A stretch of 64,000 nucleotides of DNA from JBEIHX01 sp040381075 (GTDB taxonomy: Bacteria; Pseudomonadota; Alphaproteobacteria; Caulobacterales; Aquidulcibacteraceae): NCBI GenBank assembly GCA_040381075.1, contig JBEIHX010000003.1:62001-126000 (forward strand), in the 5' to 3' direction. The position numbers and the translations under genes were made by a program. Positions 1-7,846 of this stretch are shown here, piece after piece. The first letter of the stretch is position 1. The number at the start of each line of letters is the position of its first letter. The notes beneath the pieces are model-generated. The model was not told where the DNA came from and did not search any database. It worked only from the letters and a program-made list of their open reading frames with translations.

Positions 1-1091
1 CGGCGCGCCGTCTCCTCGCCGAGCGCCAGGCTCGCCGTCAGGCCCGGACTGTCGATGCCGAACAGATTGACGAGTCCCGCCAGCCCGTGAACAGCCGGAT
101 CGTCGATGCGAAAGTCGACCGTGTGCGTCGCCGAGGGGCCGATTTTCGGGCGGATGCCGGCATAGTCCGGGGCGAGTTTTTCCTCCTCCACACCCGGCCA
201 GAAGCGGCGGATGGCGGCGGCGAACATGGCCCGTCGGGCGACGTTCGGGCGGTAGTCGATCTCCTCCACGGGCTCGACATCAGGACCGAAGCGGGCGCGC
301 CCTGACATATCCGGCGTGACGTGCAGGCCCTGGCTGCCGAGCGCAGGCGTCGGATAGACCAGGCGTTGGAACGGCGCCTTGCCCTCGTAGCGGAAGTAGT
401 TGCCCTTGGCGTAACGTATGATCGGCACGCTGGCCGGATCGACGCCCTCGATGGCGAGTGCAGCCGCGCGCGCGCCAAGCCCTGCCGCATTGACGAGGCA
501 GGTCGTTTCGATCACCGCAGGCTCAGCGCCGCCGACCTGCACGCGCCACCCCTGCGCCGTGGGCGAGGCGCGCTCAAAGGGCGCCGCACGCGCGAGGGCG
601 CCGCCGGCGTCCTCGATCTCGCCGAGCAGGGCGAGCATGAGGCCGTGACTGTCGACGATGCCGCTTTCCGGCGAGTAGATCGCCTGGATTGCGGTGACGG
701 CGGGCTCCAGGGCGCGGATGCGCGGCGCGGCGATCATCTCAAGGCCTTCCACCCCATTGGCGAGACCCTGGTCCATGATGCGGTCCAGATCGGCGCGCTC
801 GTGCTCCTCCACTGCGATGATGATTTTCGTCGTCTTCTGGGCCGCAACTCCGCGGGCGGCGCAATAGGCGTACATCATGTGGCGGCCGGCGACCGCGAGG
901 CGGGCCTTCAGCGAGCCGACCGGATAGTACATGCCAGCGTGAATGACCTCGCTGTTGCGCGAGGAGGTCTCTTCGCCGAAATGGGCGTGACGCTCGAGCA
1001 CGATTGCAGTCTGGCCCCGCCGCGCGAAGGCTGCCCCCACGGCGAGCCCCACCACGCCTGCCCCGATAACGACTGCATCGACATCCGCCAT
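1..1091 (-). CDS. FAD-dependent oxidoreductase, LhgO-like (3' end outside window)
   Basis: The reading frame opens with ATG at 1091 and stays open to the left edge, giving 363 residues without a stop. The N-terminus MADVDAVVIGAGVVGLAVG is a Rossmann dinucleotide-binding motif, and EETSSRNSEVIHAGMYY near residue 42 is the signature of the DAO-type family that contains L-2-hydroxyglutarate dehydrogenase. A late PGLTASLALGEETAR segment fits the C-terminal FAD-contact region, so only a few tens of residues should be missing. I infer oxidation of an L-2-hydroxy acid with FAD as cofactor; the substrate cannot be fixed from sequence. The 92-bp gap to the next gene on the same strand leaves co-transcription possible. 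Confidence 0.85.
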   Translation of the reverse strand, partial: MADVDAVVIGAGVVGLAVGAAFARRGQTAIVLERHAHFGEETSSRNSEVIHAGMYYPVGSLKARLAVAGRHMMYAYCAARGVAAQKTTKIIIAVEEHERADLDRIMDQGLANGVEGLEMIAAPRIRALEPAVTAIQAIYSPESGIVDSHGLMLALLGEIEDAGGALARAAPFERASPTAQGWRVQVGGAEPAVIETTCLVNAAGLGARAAALAIEGVDPASVPIIRYAKGNYFRYEGKAPFQRLVYPTPALGSQGLHVTPDMSGRARFGPDVEPVEEIDYRPNVARRAMFAAAIRRFWPGVEEEKLAPDYAGIRPKIGPSATHTVDFRIDDPAVHGLAGLVNLFGIDSPGLTASLALGEETAR

Positions 1092-1183
1092 GCCTGCTTC
1101 CTCGCATGATCCGCGCCGATCTGACCAGATGTCGGATCAGAAACCCTGTCAGGCGCGGGTCATCTCCCGTCGGGGGGAACGGC

Positions 1184-1768
1184 TCAAAAGTGGCTTTCGA
1201 CGACGCGTCTGACCTCATCGAAATGCCGCTGCGCCATGTCCTTGCGCATGTTCGGCGCGATCGATCCGAAGTGTACGTGATCAATGGGAACAAGGCCGCA
1301 GATCTGCGCAAAATAGGTATCCTGCAGGGCGCGTGCGGCCTGCCAGACGCCCTGCGAGACGAGCCATTCATTGGGCGCGCCGGAGGCGGAGAATGCGATG
1401 AGCCTGCGTCCTGACAGCAGCGGCGTCACGCCCTCGGGGCCTTTCCCATAGGCGAAGCCGTAGCCGAACACGCGCTCCAGATAGCCCTTCAGCATTGCGG
1501 GCATTGATCCCATCCACATGGGAAAGACCAGCACGAACACATCTGCGTCGGCGAGCATGGCGCGCTCCGCCGTGACGTCCGCGCCCGGGCTGGGTGCGCC
1601 GGGGCCGGGGATTTCACCTGCCCTCAGCACCGGATCGAAGCCGATGGCGTAGAGGTCGCGCACGATCGCTGTGTGGCCGTGATCGTGGACGGCGTGGACA
1701 TAGGTTTCAGCCACGGCGCGGGTGAAGCTCTCCCGTCTGGGATGACAGACGATGACAGCGTGTTTCAT
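1184..1768 (-). CDS. NAD(P)H:quinone oxidoreductase, flavodoxin-like fold
   Basis: The 194-residue product begins MKHAVIVCHPRRESFTRAVA, the flavodoxin-2 type FMN-binding start of NQO/MdaB/KefF proteins, and carries FVFPMWMGSMPAMLKGYLERVF, the usual segment contacting the isoalloxazine ring. It probably makes a two-electron reduction of quinones using NAD(P)H in the cytoplasm. I chose the ATG at 1768 because it starts directly at the first beta strand; an upstream ATG at 1783 would add only MRGCT. An internal part of this gene is repeated in damaged form at 2093-2280, so a second copy once lay upstream. Confidence 0.85.
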   Translation of the reverse strand: MKHAVIVCHPRRESFTRAVAETYVHAVHDHGHTAIVRDLYAIGFDPVLRAGEIPGPGAPSPGADVTAERAMLADADVFVLVFPMWMGSMPAMLKGYLERVFGYGFAYGKGPEGVTPLLSGRRLIAFSASGAPNEWLVSQGVWQAARALQDTYFAQICGLVPIDHVHFGSIAPNMRKDMAQRHFDEVRRVVESHF

Positions 1769-1914
1769 GGTGCAGCCTCGCATCTCTCTGGGCTGACCCT
1801 AGAGCCCGGGCGTGGGTGCGAAAACCGCGGAGGAGTGCGTAGCCGAAGGTCGGTTGCGGCGGGCGAGCAGGCGTCGCCACAGGACGGGACTGGTCTGCGG
1901 CGGAGGCGGCGTGC

Positions 1915-2035
1915 GCGATATGTTCTGTCTCAGTGACGCAAGGGCCGGCGGCGCTTCGGCGTTGGCGGCGCGTCTGCAGGCGGACCATTTTTCGGCTGGT
2001 GGCCAAGCCGGCGGCGGTTGACGGCCCGGCGGCGC
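1915..2035 (-). pseudogene. Remnant of a second retron-type reverse transcriptase
   Basis: Reading the minus strand from about 2035 to 1915 gives a peptide containing AAGLATSRKMVRLQTRRQ followed by RRSAAG. It lines up without gaps with SAGFQINRKKVRLQTRHQ plus RQSVTG of the intact RT-TIR protein encoded just upstream, the region just before and including the retron VTG motif. The flanking sequence on both sides has no RT similarity and no sensible start, so this is a relic of about 100 bp. Together with the reductase fragment at 2093-2280 it suggests an RT-reductase tandem duplication in which each copy lost one gene. Confidence 0.5.
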
Positions 2036-2092
2036 GCGGACGAGGCGCAACGAACCCGGCCAACCGGACAGGCGCGATTGCCCCGCTTGCGC

Positions 2093-2280
2093 CGCGACGT
2101 CCGCGCCCCGGCTGGATGCGCCCCTGCTGGATGCGCCCCAGCCGGATGCGCCAGGCAGGAGAATGTCCTCTGCCTTCAGCTCCTGACCAAAGCCGATCGC
2201 GGAGAGGTCGCGCACGATCGCTGTGTGGCCACGATCGTGCGCGGGGGGACATGGCTTTCAGCCACGGTGCAGCCTCAGGA
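2093..2280 (-). pseudogene. Decayed internal fragment of a duplicated quinone reductase gene
   Basis: This segment repeats the N-terminal coding part of the intact reductase gene (about 1571-1722). Positions 2203-2230 are identical to 1651-1678 over 28 bp, and similarity continues through 2255-2278. There the junction skips about 50 bp corresponding to the first codons and rejoins sequence matching the leader upstream of the real ATG (GTGCAGCCTC after 1768). Inside it a 15-bp unit ending GGATGCG is present three times (2106-2150), matching a place where the intact gene has one copy. No intact reading frame remains; it is a pseudogene fragment, not a functional leader. Confidence 0.7.
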
Positions 2281-2334
2281 TCGGCGCCGCCAATGCAGGC
2301 GGCGTGTCCAGGGCTGGACACCCCGGGAGAACGC

Positions 2335-4359
2335 TTATGCGTCGCTCCCGCTGCGCCGGCCGAGCAACCGGTCCCAGAAGCTGATGCGGCGGGCTGGCTG
2401 GGCCTTCGAGCGAGGCTCGGGTTCAGCCGCAGATCGCTTCGATATCGCCGCCGTCGCCGCGTCCGCATCCTGGCGCCGTGCGCCCGGCGGCGATGGCGCT
2501 GTCGCGGACGCGGGGCGCTTGTCGATGCGCCCGTGCACGACATCGGCCAGGCGCTTCGCGACCAGATCCGCATCGCCGTTCCACACCAGCCAATCCTTGC
2601 CGCGGATCAGCGGGAGCCTTGAGAGATCCGGCTTGCCAACGATCAGGGGCGCGACGACCTTTTCTCCCGCGACTTCCATGGCCAGGGCGGTGTTGATTTC
2701 AAGGATTGGCCACTCCTTGGCGACCGAGTGGTTGGACACGATGACGAGCACCGTGCGCGCTGCGCCGAGCGCGGTGTTGATCTTGCGCGTGAAGCTGTCG
2801 CCCCAGCCGATATGCGCCTCATCGAAGAAGGCCTTTACGCCGCGCCGTTCGCAGGCCTCGAAGATCGGTCGCGCGATTGCGTCCTTGTCCTCGCTTGCGT
2901 GGCTGATGAACACGTCATAGTCGCCGGCGCCGAAGACCATCTGGCGCACGAACTTCGAGGGGTTCGGATCAAGGTCAATAAGCCGCGCACAGAGCTTCAG
3001 GAACACCGGATCGTCTGCGCCGCGGACCATCTTCACATAGGCGAGTTCGCCATAGACCACGTTTCGGAAGGCCCGTGCGGGGTCGTCCGGCGGTCGGGCG
3101 AGGCCGCGCCAGCGCATGAAGTGTTCCACGCCGGCCGCCGCCAGGCCATGCCTCTCCCAGGCGTGCAGCATGGCGCGGATCCGCCGGATGCGATCGCGCG
3201 TCACATTTGCGGTCCGATTGACCACGAGGCCTGTCACGCTCTGGCGCTGGTGGCGGGTCTGCAGGCGCACCTTCTTGCGGTTGATCTGGAACCCGGCTGA
3301 AGCAACCGCCCGCTCAAGCGCTTCGCCGGGCGCGGCGGTCAGCGCGCCCGCCGCCGTCGCGGCGTAGACCGCAAGGGCGGGGGGAAACATGTCGCCGCCC
3401 GTGGAGAAGGTGATGTCGTCGGCATATCGGGTGTAACGGGCGCGGTTCTCGCGCGCGAGGCGCGCCAGGCGCCGGTCGAGCGCTGCGGCGATGAAATTGG
3501 ACAGAACCGGCGAGGTCGGCGCACCCTGCGGCAGCCCGTTTCGATGGGTGCAGATCTGGGCCAGCACCGCCGCCGCCGCCGGTCCCGCTCCGAACGGCGC
3601 AGCCATGAACAGGCCCCGGATACGGCCGAAATTGATCGAGGGAAAGAAATCTTCCAGGTCGACGTTGAAAACGTATCTCTGACCTTCATGGACCCGCGCA
3701 TTGCTGGCGACGCTGCGGTCTGGGACGAAGCCATGGGCTGCGGGATGCGCCTCGTAGAGTGCGGTGAAGATCGGCGCCAGGCGTTCCTGCCAGGCGCGCA
3801 GATTGTCCTTGGGTGCGTGGATGATGCGCATGCCGCCGGTGCGCTTGGGGATCTCGAAGCGGGCGTAGCGCACGCTTTCGGGGGCGGCATACAGCGTCCA
3901 GGTCAGCGTGTATTCTGAGACGCCAAGGAATTTCGCGACATCCTGCGCCGAGGTCAGCGCGCGTCCGTCGAACAGATCCGGCCGGAAGGCGCGCACGCGC
4001 GCGGCCTTGCCCTGCGCATCGCTGCGCGCCTCGTCGGGCGCGCCCCGCGCCGGATCGGCCGCAAATGACCCGGCTACCAGTGACCCATGCTCCAGTGACC
4101 CGGCCTCCAGTGATCTGGCCCCAAATGAAAGGGACCCAGGCGACGAAGCCCCATGCGTCAAAGCTCCAGGCGGCGTCGCCTCTGCCGCATCGACCTGGCC
4201 TGGATCGCTGCCGGCCTGACCGTTCTGGTCCTCACTGTTCAGGTCCTCACTGTTCAGGTCCTCACTGTTCAGGGCCTCACTGTTCCGGGGCTCGCTGTTC
4301 TCCGCTGGACGCGGCTGGCCGGCAGGTTCCGGCAGGTCTGGGGAATCGGATGGAGCCAT
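2335..4359 (-). CDS. Retron-type reverse transcriptase fused to a C-terminal TIR domain
   Basis: The 674-residue protein has three parts. Residues 1-130 are low-complexity and probably disordered, built from repeats (NSEDL and GSLEA/GSLVA types). Residues about 135-440 form an RT with VDLEDFFPSI, NGLPQGAPTSPVLSN, catalytic YADD near residue 311 and the retron/group-II type QTRHQRQSVTGLVVN near 365-380. Residues about 475-610 are a TIR domain (YDVFISHASEDK, FFDE) with a conserved Glu in EWPILEINTAL near 553, expected for NADase activity. RT-TIR proteins are known anti-phage retrons in which the TIR effector is thought to deplete NAD when infection is sensed. The start at 4359 has a GAGGG sequence about 6 nt upstream. 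The stretch upstream contains stem-loops that could be the msr-msd RNA. A basic tail of about 60 residues ends the protein. Confidence 0.88.
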   Translation of the reverse strand: MAPSDSPDLPEPAGQPRPAENSEPRNSEALNSEDLNSEDLNSEDQNGQAGSDPGQVDAAEATPPGALTHGASSPGSLSFGARSLEAGSLEHGSLVAGSFAADPARGAPDEARSDAQGKAARVRAFRPDLFDGRALTSAQDVAKFLGVSEYTLTWTLYAAPESVRYARFEIPKRTGGMRIIHAPKDNLRAWQERLAPIFTALYEAHPAAHGFVPDRSVASNARVHEGQRYVFNVDLEDFFPSINFGRIRGLFMAAPFGAGPAAAAVLAQICTHRNGLPQGAPTSPVLSNFIAAALDRRLARLARENRARYTRYADDITFSTGGDMFPPALAVYAATAAGALTAAPGEALERAVASAGFQINRKKVRLQTRHQRQSVTGLVVNRTANVTRDRIRRIRAMLHAWERHGLAAAGVEHFMRWRGLARPPDDPARAFRNVVYGELAYVKMVRGADDPVFLKLCARLIDLDPNPSKFVRQMVFGAGDYDVFISHASEDKDAIARPIFEACERRGVKAFFDEAHIGWGDSFTRKINTALGAARTVLVIVSNHSVAKEWPILEINTALAMEVAGEKVVAPLIVGKPDLSRLPLIRGKDWLVWNGDADLVAKRLADVVHGRIDKRPASATAPSPPGARRQDADAATAAISKRSAAEPEPRSKAQPARRISFWDRLLGRRSGSDA
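4066..4140. repeat. 15-bp tandem repeat in the RT-TIR N-terminal region (5 units)
   Basis: Five successive 15-bp units starting TGA (4066, 4081, 4096, 4111, 4126) diverge mildly, for example TGACCCATGCTCCAG. On the coding strand they give repeated five-residue blocks of the GSLEA/GSLVA/GSFAA type. The unit length is a multiple of three, so the reading frame survives changes in copy number. Confidence 0.85.
4231..4300. repeat. 15-bp tandem repeat encoding NSEDL blocks (about 4.5 units)
   Basis: The unit CTCACTGTTCAGGTC is perfect at 4231-4245 and 4246-4260 and slightly changed at 4261-4275 and 4276-4290, with a partial unit following. It encodes the NSEDL/NSEAL repeats near residues 20-43 of the RT-TIR protein. 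It is a second, unrelated 15-bp family in the same gene start. Confidence 0.9.
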
Positions 4360-4475
4360 CTCATCCCTCGTACCTTGCGTCAGGCCGGTCGCTTGCGACC
4401 GGCCTGAAAGACAGACTTTGTTTGTTCCGCCGCAGGATCAACAGCGGACATAGAAGGAGAGATGGCTCTCGCGAC
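4360..4475 (-). ncRNA. Candidate retron msr-msd RNA region upstream of RT-TIR
   Basis: In RNA order toward the RT start codon there are three stem-loops: a 5-bp stem with a 4-nt loop (4457-4470), a 4-bp CCGC/GCGG stem with a 10-nt loop (4430-4447), and a perfect 12-bp stem with a 2-nt loop (4381-4406). A series of hairpins directly 5' of the RT on the same strand is the usual place and look of retron msr-msd. I could not find convincing a1/a2 complementary ends, so the assignment is an inference. The strong 12-bp hairpin could instead be a transcription or translation control element of the RT gene. Confidence 0.3.
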
Positions 4476-4505
4476 AATGGTCACCGGCGCGCCGCCTCCT
4501 GTCAA

Positions 4506-4553
4506 CCGCCACACACTCTCACCGCCACACACTCTCACCGCCACACAGTCTCA
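4506..4553. repeat. 16-bp direct repeat, three tandem units
   Basis: The unit CCGCCACACACTCTCA occurs exactly at 4506-4521 and 4522-4537 and with one change at 4538-4553. It lies in the non-coding gap between sdhB and the RT-TIR gene. Its role is unknown; it may lie within the RT transcript leader. Confidence 0.9.
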
Positions 4554-4670
4554 CCGGCGCAGCGGCTCGCCGGCAGCGGCTCACGCCACAGCACGTTCGC
4601 CATGGCGCTGCGCCGGTTGGGTCAGCGGGGCCGGTCGCTGCGGGCCGATCCGACGCGCCGGCATTGGGTA

Positions 4671-4697
4671 GCCGCGCTGCGGGGGGCGGTGCGCGGC
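4671..4697 (-). terminator. Possible sdhB terminator hairpin
   Basis: A 7-bp inverted repeat, GCCGCGC and GCGCGGC with a 13-nt loop, begins directly after the sdhB stop codon. It lacks a following T tract, so intrinsic termination is uncertain. Confidence 0.35.
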
Positions 4698-5477
4698 CTA
4701 CACCACCCGTTCAACCATCATCTTCTTGATCTCTGCGATCGCCTTGGCCGGGTTCAGTCCCTTGGGGCAGACTTGCGCGCAGTTCATGATGGTGTGGCAG
4801 CGATAGAGGCGGAACGGATCTTCCAGATCGTCGAGACGATCGCCGGTCGCCTCATCGCGGCTGTCGGCAAGCCAGCGATAGGCCTGCAGCAGCACCGCCG
4901 GTCCAAGATACCGATCGCCGTTCCACCAGTAACTCGGGCAGGAGGTCGAACAGCAGGCGCACAGGATGCACTCGTACAGGCCGTCGATCTTTTCGCGCTC
5001 TCCCGGGCTTTGCAGCCACTCAGTCTGCGGTTCCGGCGTCGCGGTCTTGAGCCAAGGTTCGATCGAGCGGTACTGGGCGTAGAAGGTCGTCAGGTCGGGC
5101 ACGAGATCCTTGATCACCGGCATATGCGGCAGCGGCGCAACCGTGATCACGCCGGATATCTCGTCCATGCCCTTGGTGCAGGCCAGCGTGTTGCGCCCGT
5201 CAATATTCATTGCGCAGGAACCGCACACCCCTTCGCGGCAAGACCGCCGGAAGGTCAGCGTGGAATCAATGTCATTCTTGATGGTGATGAGAGCGTCCAG
5301 CACCATCGGGCCGCAGCGGTCGAGATCGACCTTGAAGGTGTCCCAGCGGGGATTGCCCCCGTTGTCCGGATCGTAGCGGTACACTTTGAAGGTCCGGATG
5401 CGTTTGGCCCCGTCGGGCTTGGGATGGGTCACCCCTTTGGTGACCTGCGATCCCTTCGGCAGTGTCAGCTGAACCAT
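4698..5477 (-). CDS. sdhB: Succinate dehydrogenase iron-sulfur subunit
   Basis: The 259-residue protein carries all three cluster motifs of SdhB: CREGVCGSC for [2Fe-2S], CILCACCSTSCP for [4Fe-4S] and CHTIMNCAQVCPKG for [3Fe-4S], plus the SYWWNGDRYLGPAVLLQAYR segment near the quinone site. It passes electrons from the SdhA flavin to membrane quinone in complex II. The ATG at 5477 is preceded by GAGGGTGGG; a longer frame to 5540 is rejected as it lacks family similarity. Its neighbours are a creD-like gene 13 bp upstream and the RT-TIR gene downstream. sdhC, sdhD and sdhA are not adjacent, which is unusual. Confidence 0.96.
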   Translation of the reverse strand: MVQLTLPKGSQVTKGVTHPKPDGAKRIRTFKVYRYDPDNGGNPRWDTFKVDLDRCGPMVLDALITIKNDIDSTLTFRRSCREGVCGSCAMNIDGRNTLACTKGMDEISGVITVAPLPHMPVIKDLVPDLTTFYAQYRSIEPWLKTATPEPQTEWLQSPGEREKIDGLYECILCACCSTSCPSYWWNGDRYLGPAVLLQAYRWLADSRDEATGDRLDDLEDPFRLYRCHTIMNCAQVCPKGLNPAKAIAEIKKMMVERVV

Positions 5478-5490
5478 GCCAGTCCCACCC

Positions 5491-7089
5491 TCATGCTCTG
5501 TCCTGCGCAGCACCCTCGACGGGCGTGGCTGCGCCGCCATACCAATTGATGTTGCGGGTCAGCCACATGACCAGGGCCAGCACCGCGAACACCGTCACGG
5601 CTCCGACCAACAACGCGTCGTCCTCCCGCGTCAAGAGGACATACAGCAGTGCGTAAACAAACGCGAAAATCACACCGGCCTGAAGGCCTTTGGCGAGGCC
5701 TTTGAAGACTGCCGCAGCGTAAGCTGCGCTGACAAGAACCGTCGCGCCTGCCGCAAGGCCGAAAGCGCTGTCGAAGCCGATCCTCTCCGCCAGCGCAAGA
5801 AGCAGCAGGTAGAACACGCATTGCGCCAGCCCGACGAGCACGTACTGCGCCGCATGGGCGCGCCGGTCCGACACGGCCTCGAACATGAAATAGCTCAGGA
5901 ACACGACGCCGATGAACATGAGCGCGTATTTGAGCGCCCGGTCCACGCCGACATAGACGTCCCTGGTGTCGAGCAACGACACGGCGAAGGTTTTGCCGGC
6001 GAGGGTGGCGATGCTCACATCCTCGTCGAGGACGCCGGCCTTGGGAAGGCCGCGCGCCAGGTAGGTCGCCCGCCAATCAGACGTGAATTGCCCAGGCGCC
6101 GTTCTGGTCCAGGCGCCGTCAGCCGTCTCGTCCCCGCCTGACGGGGTCCCGCGCCGCAGCGGCGAAAATGCGCCCACGAAGGCCGGATCGTCCCAGTCGC
6201 CGCGGATGGAAGCGCGTGTGTCATTGGCGAAGGCCGCGACGGCGAACGCATCCGCGCCCGCGAGCTTCAGCGCAATCCGGGCGGTGAACGCACTGCGCGG
6301 CCCCGTCCGGTCGCCGACGCGCACCGCCATGGCCTGCAGCCCGGCGCCGCCCTGTGCGGCGTCCCGCACCATCTGTGCATCCTGGGCGCCGGGCGCAGCG
6401 CTCAGCGCCTGGTCGCTGGCCGGCTCGAAGGCGCGGGCCGGCGCATCGGGCAGGTTCAGACTGATGACGTCGCGCGCCCCCCGCAGGTCGGACACCCACA
6501 TGACGATGCGCGCCTCCTGCCAGTCCAGGACGGCGCCCGGATCCAGCCCCTCACGGGCTTTGGCGAGGTCGAAGGCTGCGCTGATGGCGATGTCTGCGGT
6601 GTAGACGGGAACCCGGTAGACCGATCGGGCGCGCAGATCGGTGTCGAGTACGGCCGAAACGGTCCCTGTCTCGGCGAAAACCACGGTGCGCCCGCGCCGC
6701 AGTTCGGTGCGTCGCACGCTGCGTGTCGAGCCGTCCGGCTGGGGTATGATCTCGGTCAGTGTGCTCGCCCGGGTATGGGGAACGACCAGCACCGGGCCGA
6801 TAAGCGTCTGGCGCCCGCCCTGCACAGCGCCGATCTGCGCGCGCACCCCCGCAGCCGCGGCCGCCCGTTCGCGCACGATGTCGTTCACCAGCATCGCCGG
6901 GATGCTCATCAGCAGTGCGAGCGCGCACACGAGCAGGAACTTCAGGCCCATGGAGCGGGCCGGGAACAGACGCGGAAGCGCGAAGGCGATGCGCTGCTCA
7001 GGCCGTTGCCCCGGTCCCTGCCCCGGTCCTTGTTCAGGCCGTCCTTCAGGCAGCTGCCTGCGGTCATCGCCGGGCTGAGCGTCGTCCAT
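5491..7089 (-). CDS. creD: CreD-family inner-membrane protein
   Basis: The 532-residue product has a short Pro/Gln/Gly-rich cytoplasmic start, one transmembrane segment (SMGLKFLLVCALALLMSIPA), a large periplasmic domain and a C-terminal bundle of about five membrane helices (from YALMFIGVVFLSYFMFEAVS on). The C-terminal region includes ALRYVL-like YVLVGLAQCVFYLLLLALAE and ends MWLTRNINWY, as in CreD proteins. CreD is linked to envelope integrity and beta-lactam/colicin responses in enterobacteria; its biochemical role is not known. The ATG at 7089 is preceded by GAGGAACACCA. No creB/creC regulator genes are nearby. Confidence 0.9.
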   Translation of the reverse strand: MDDAQPGDDRRQLPEGRPEQGPGQGPGQRPEQRIAFALPRLFPARSMGLKFLLVCALALLMSIPAMLVNDIVRERAAAAAGVRAQIGAVQGGRQTLIGPVLVVPHTRASTLTEIIPQPDGSTRSVRRTELRRGRTVVFAETGTVSAVLDTDLRARSVYRVPVYTADIAISAAFDLAKAREGLDPGAVLDWQEARIVMWVSDLRGARDVISLNLPDAPARAFEPASDQALSAAPGAQDAQMVRDAAQGGAGLQAMAVRVGDRTGPRSAFTARIALKLAGADAFAVAAFANDTRASIRGDWDDPAFVGAFSPLRRGTPSGGDETADGAWTRTAPGQFTSDWRATYLARGLPKAGVLDEDVSIATLAGKTFAVSLLDTRDVYVGVDRALKYALMFIGVVFLSYFMFEAVSDRRAHAAQYVLVGLAQCVFYLLLLALAERIGFDSAFGLAAGATVLVSAAYAAAVFKGLAKGLQAGVIFAFVYALLYVLLTREDDALLVGAVTVFAVLALVMWLTRNINWYGGAATPVEGAAQDRA

Positions 7090-7237
7090 TGGTGTTCCTC
7101 GGAAGTTGGAATGGTTGCGCGCCAATGGGGCGGAAACAAGAGTGCGCCCCCGCCGGACTGTGCGATACCGGCGCGCCGGGCGCCATTTCCGCGGCCGGGG
7201 TGCGGGAAATCGGTGCGGAATCGCCTACATTGCGACC

Positions 7238-7840
7238 ATGGCGAGCAAAGCAGGCCCGGAAATCGACCGTCTGATCACGCTGCTGGCGAAGGTGCCAGGC
7301 CTTGGGCCGCGCTCCGCGCGCCGCGCGGCGCTGCAGTTGCTCAAGAAGCGGGACACCCTGATGAAACCGCTCGCCGAGGCCCTGGCGAACGCGGCGGATC
7401 GGGTCACCGCCTGCAGCGTATGCGGCGCCCTTGATACGGTTGATCCCTGCGGCGTCTGCCAGGCCCCCGGGCGTGATGACGGCGTGATCTGTGTGGTGGA
7501 GGATGTCGCCGATCTGTGGGCGATGGAGCGGGCCGGGGCCTATCGTGGACGCTATCATGTGCTTGGCGGGGTGCTGTCCGCGCTCGACGGCGTGCGGCCG
7601 GAGACGCTGCGCATTCCGAAGCTGATTCAGCGGGCGGGCGCGCCGGGCGTGCGCGAAGTAATCCTCGCGATGAACGCCACGATCGATGGTCAATCCACCG
7701 CCCACTATCTCGTTGAGGCGCTGAAGCATCTTCCCATCGCCGTTACCCGGCTGGCGAGCGGGGTGCCCGTCGGCGGTGAACTGGACCACCTCGACGACGG
7801 CACGATCCAGGCCGCGCTCATGAGCCGCCGGCAATTCTGA
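7238..7840 (+). CDS. recR: Recombination mediator RecR
   Basis: The 200-residue protein has the full RecR order: an HhH region (ITLLAKVPGLGPRSARR), a Cys4 zinc finger (CSVCGALDTVDPCGVC) and a Toprim domain (ICVVEDVADLWAMER, YRGRYHVLGGVLSALDGV). It acts with RecO (and RecF) in loading RecA at gaps. The start at 7238 begins directly with the family N-terminus; the upstream extension to 7106 is not family-like. There is no clear ribosome-binding site, and the gene stands alone, without the dnaX-ebfC (ybaB) partners that often precede recR. It is divergent from creD. Confidence 0.96.
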   Translation: MASKAGPEIDRLITLLAKVPGLGPRSARRAALQLLKKRDTLMKPLAEALANAADRVTACSVCGALDTVDPCGVCQAPGRDDGVICVVEDVADLWAMERAGAYRGRYHVLGGVLSALDGVRPETLRIPKLIQRAGAPGVREVILAMNATIDGQSTAHYLVEALKHLPIAVTRLASGVPVGGELDHLDDGTIQAALMSRRQF

Positions 7841-7846
7841 GCGCGC

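Noticed and set aside
2018..2920. Plus-strand open frame of 300 codons upstream of the reductase relics
   Set aside because: It is antisense to the TIR end of the RT-TIR gene and to the relics, with no domain content.
4065..5549. Plus-strand open frame of 494 codons over sdhB and the RT-TIR start
   Set aside because: It is antisense to sdhB, whose three Fe-S motifs are unambiguous.
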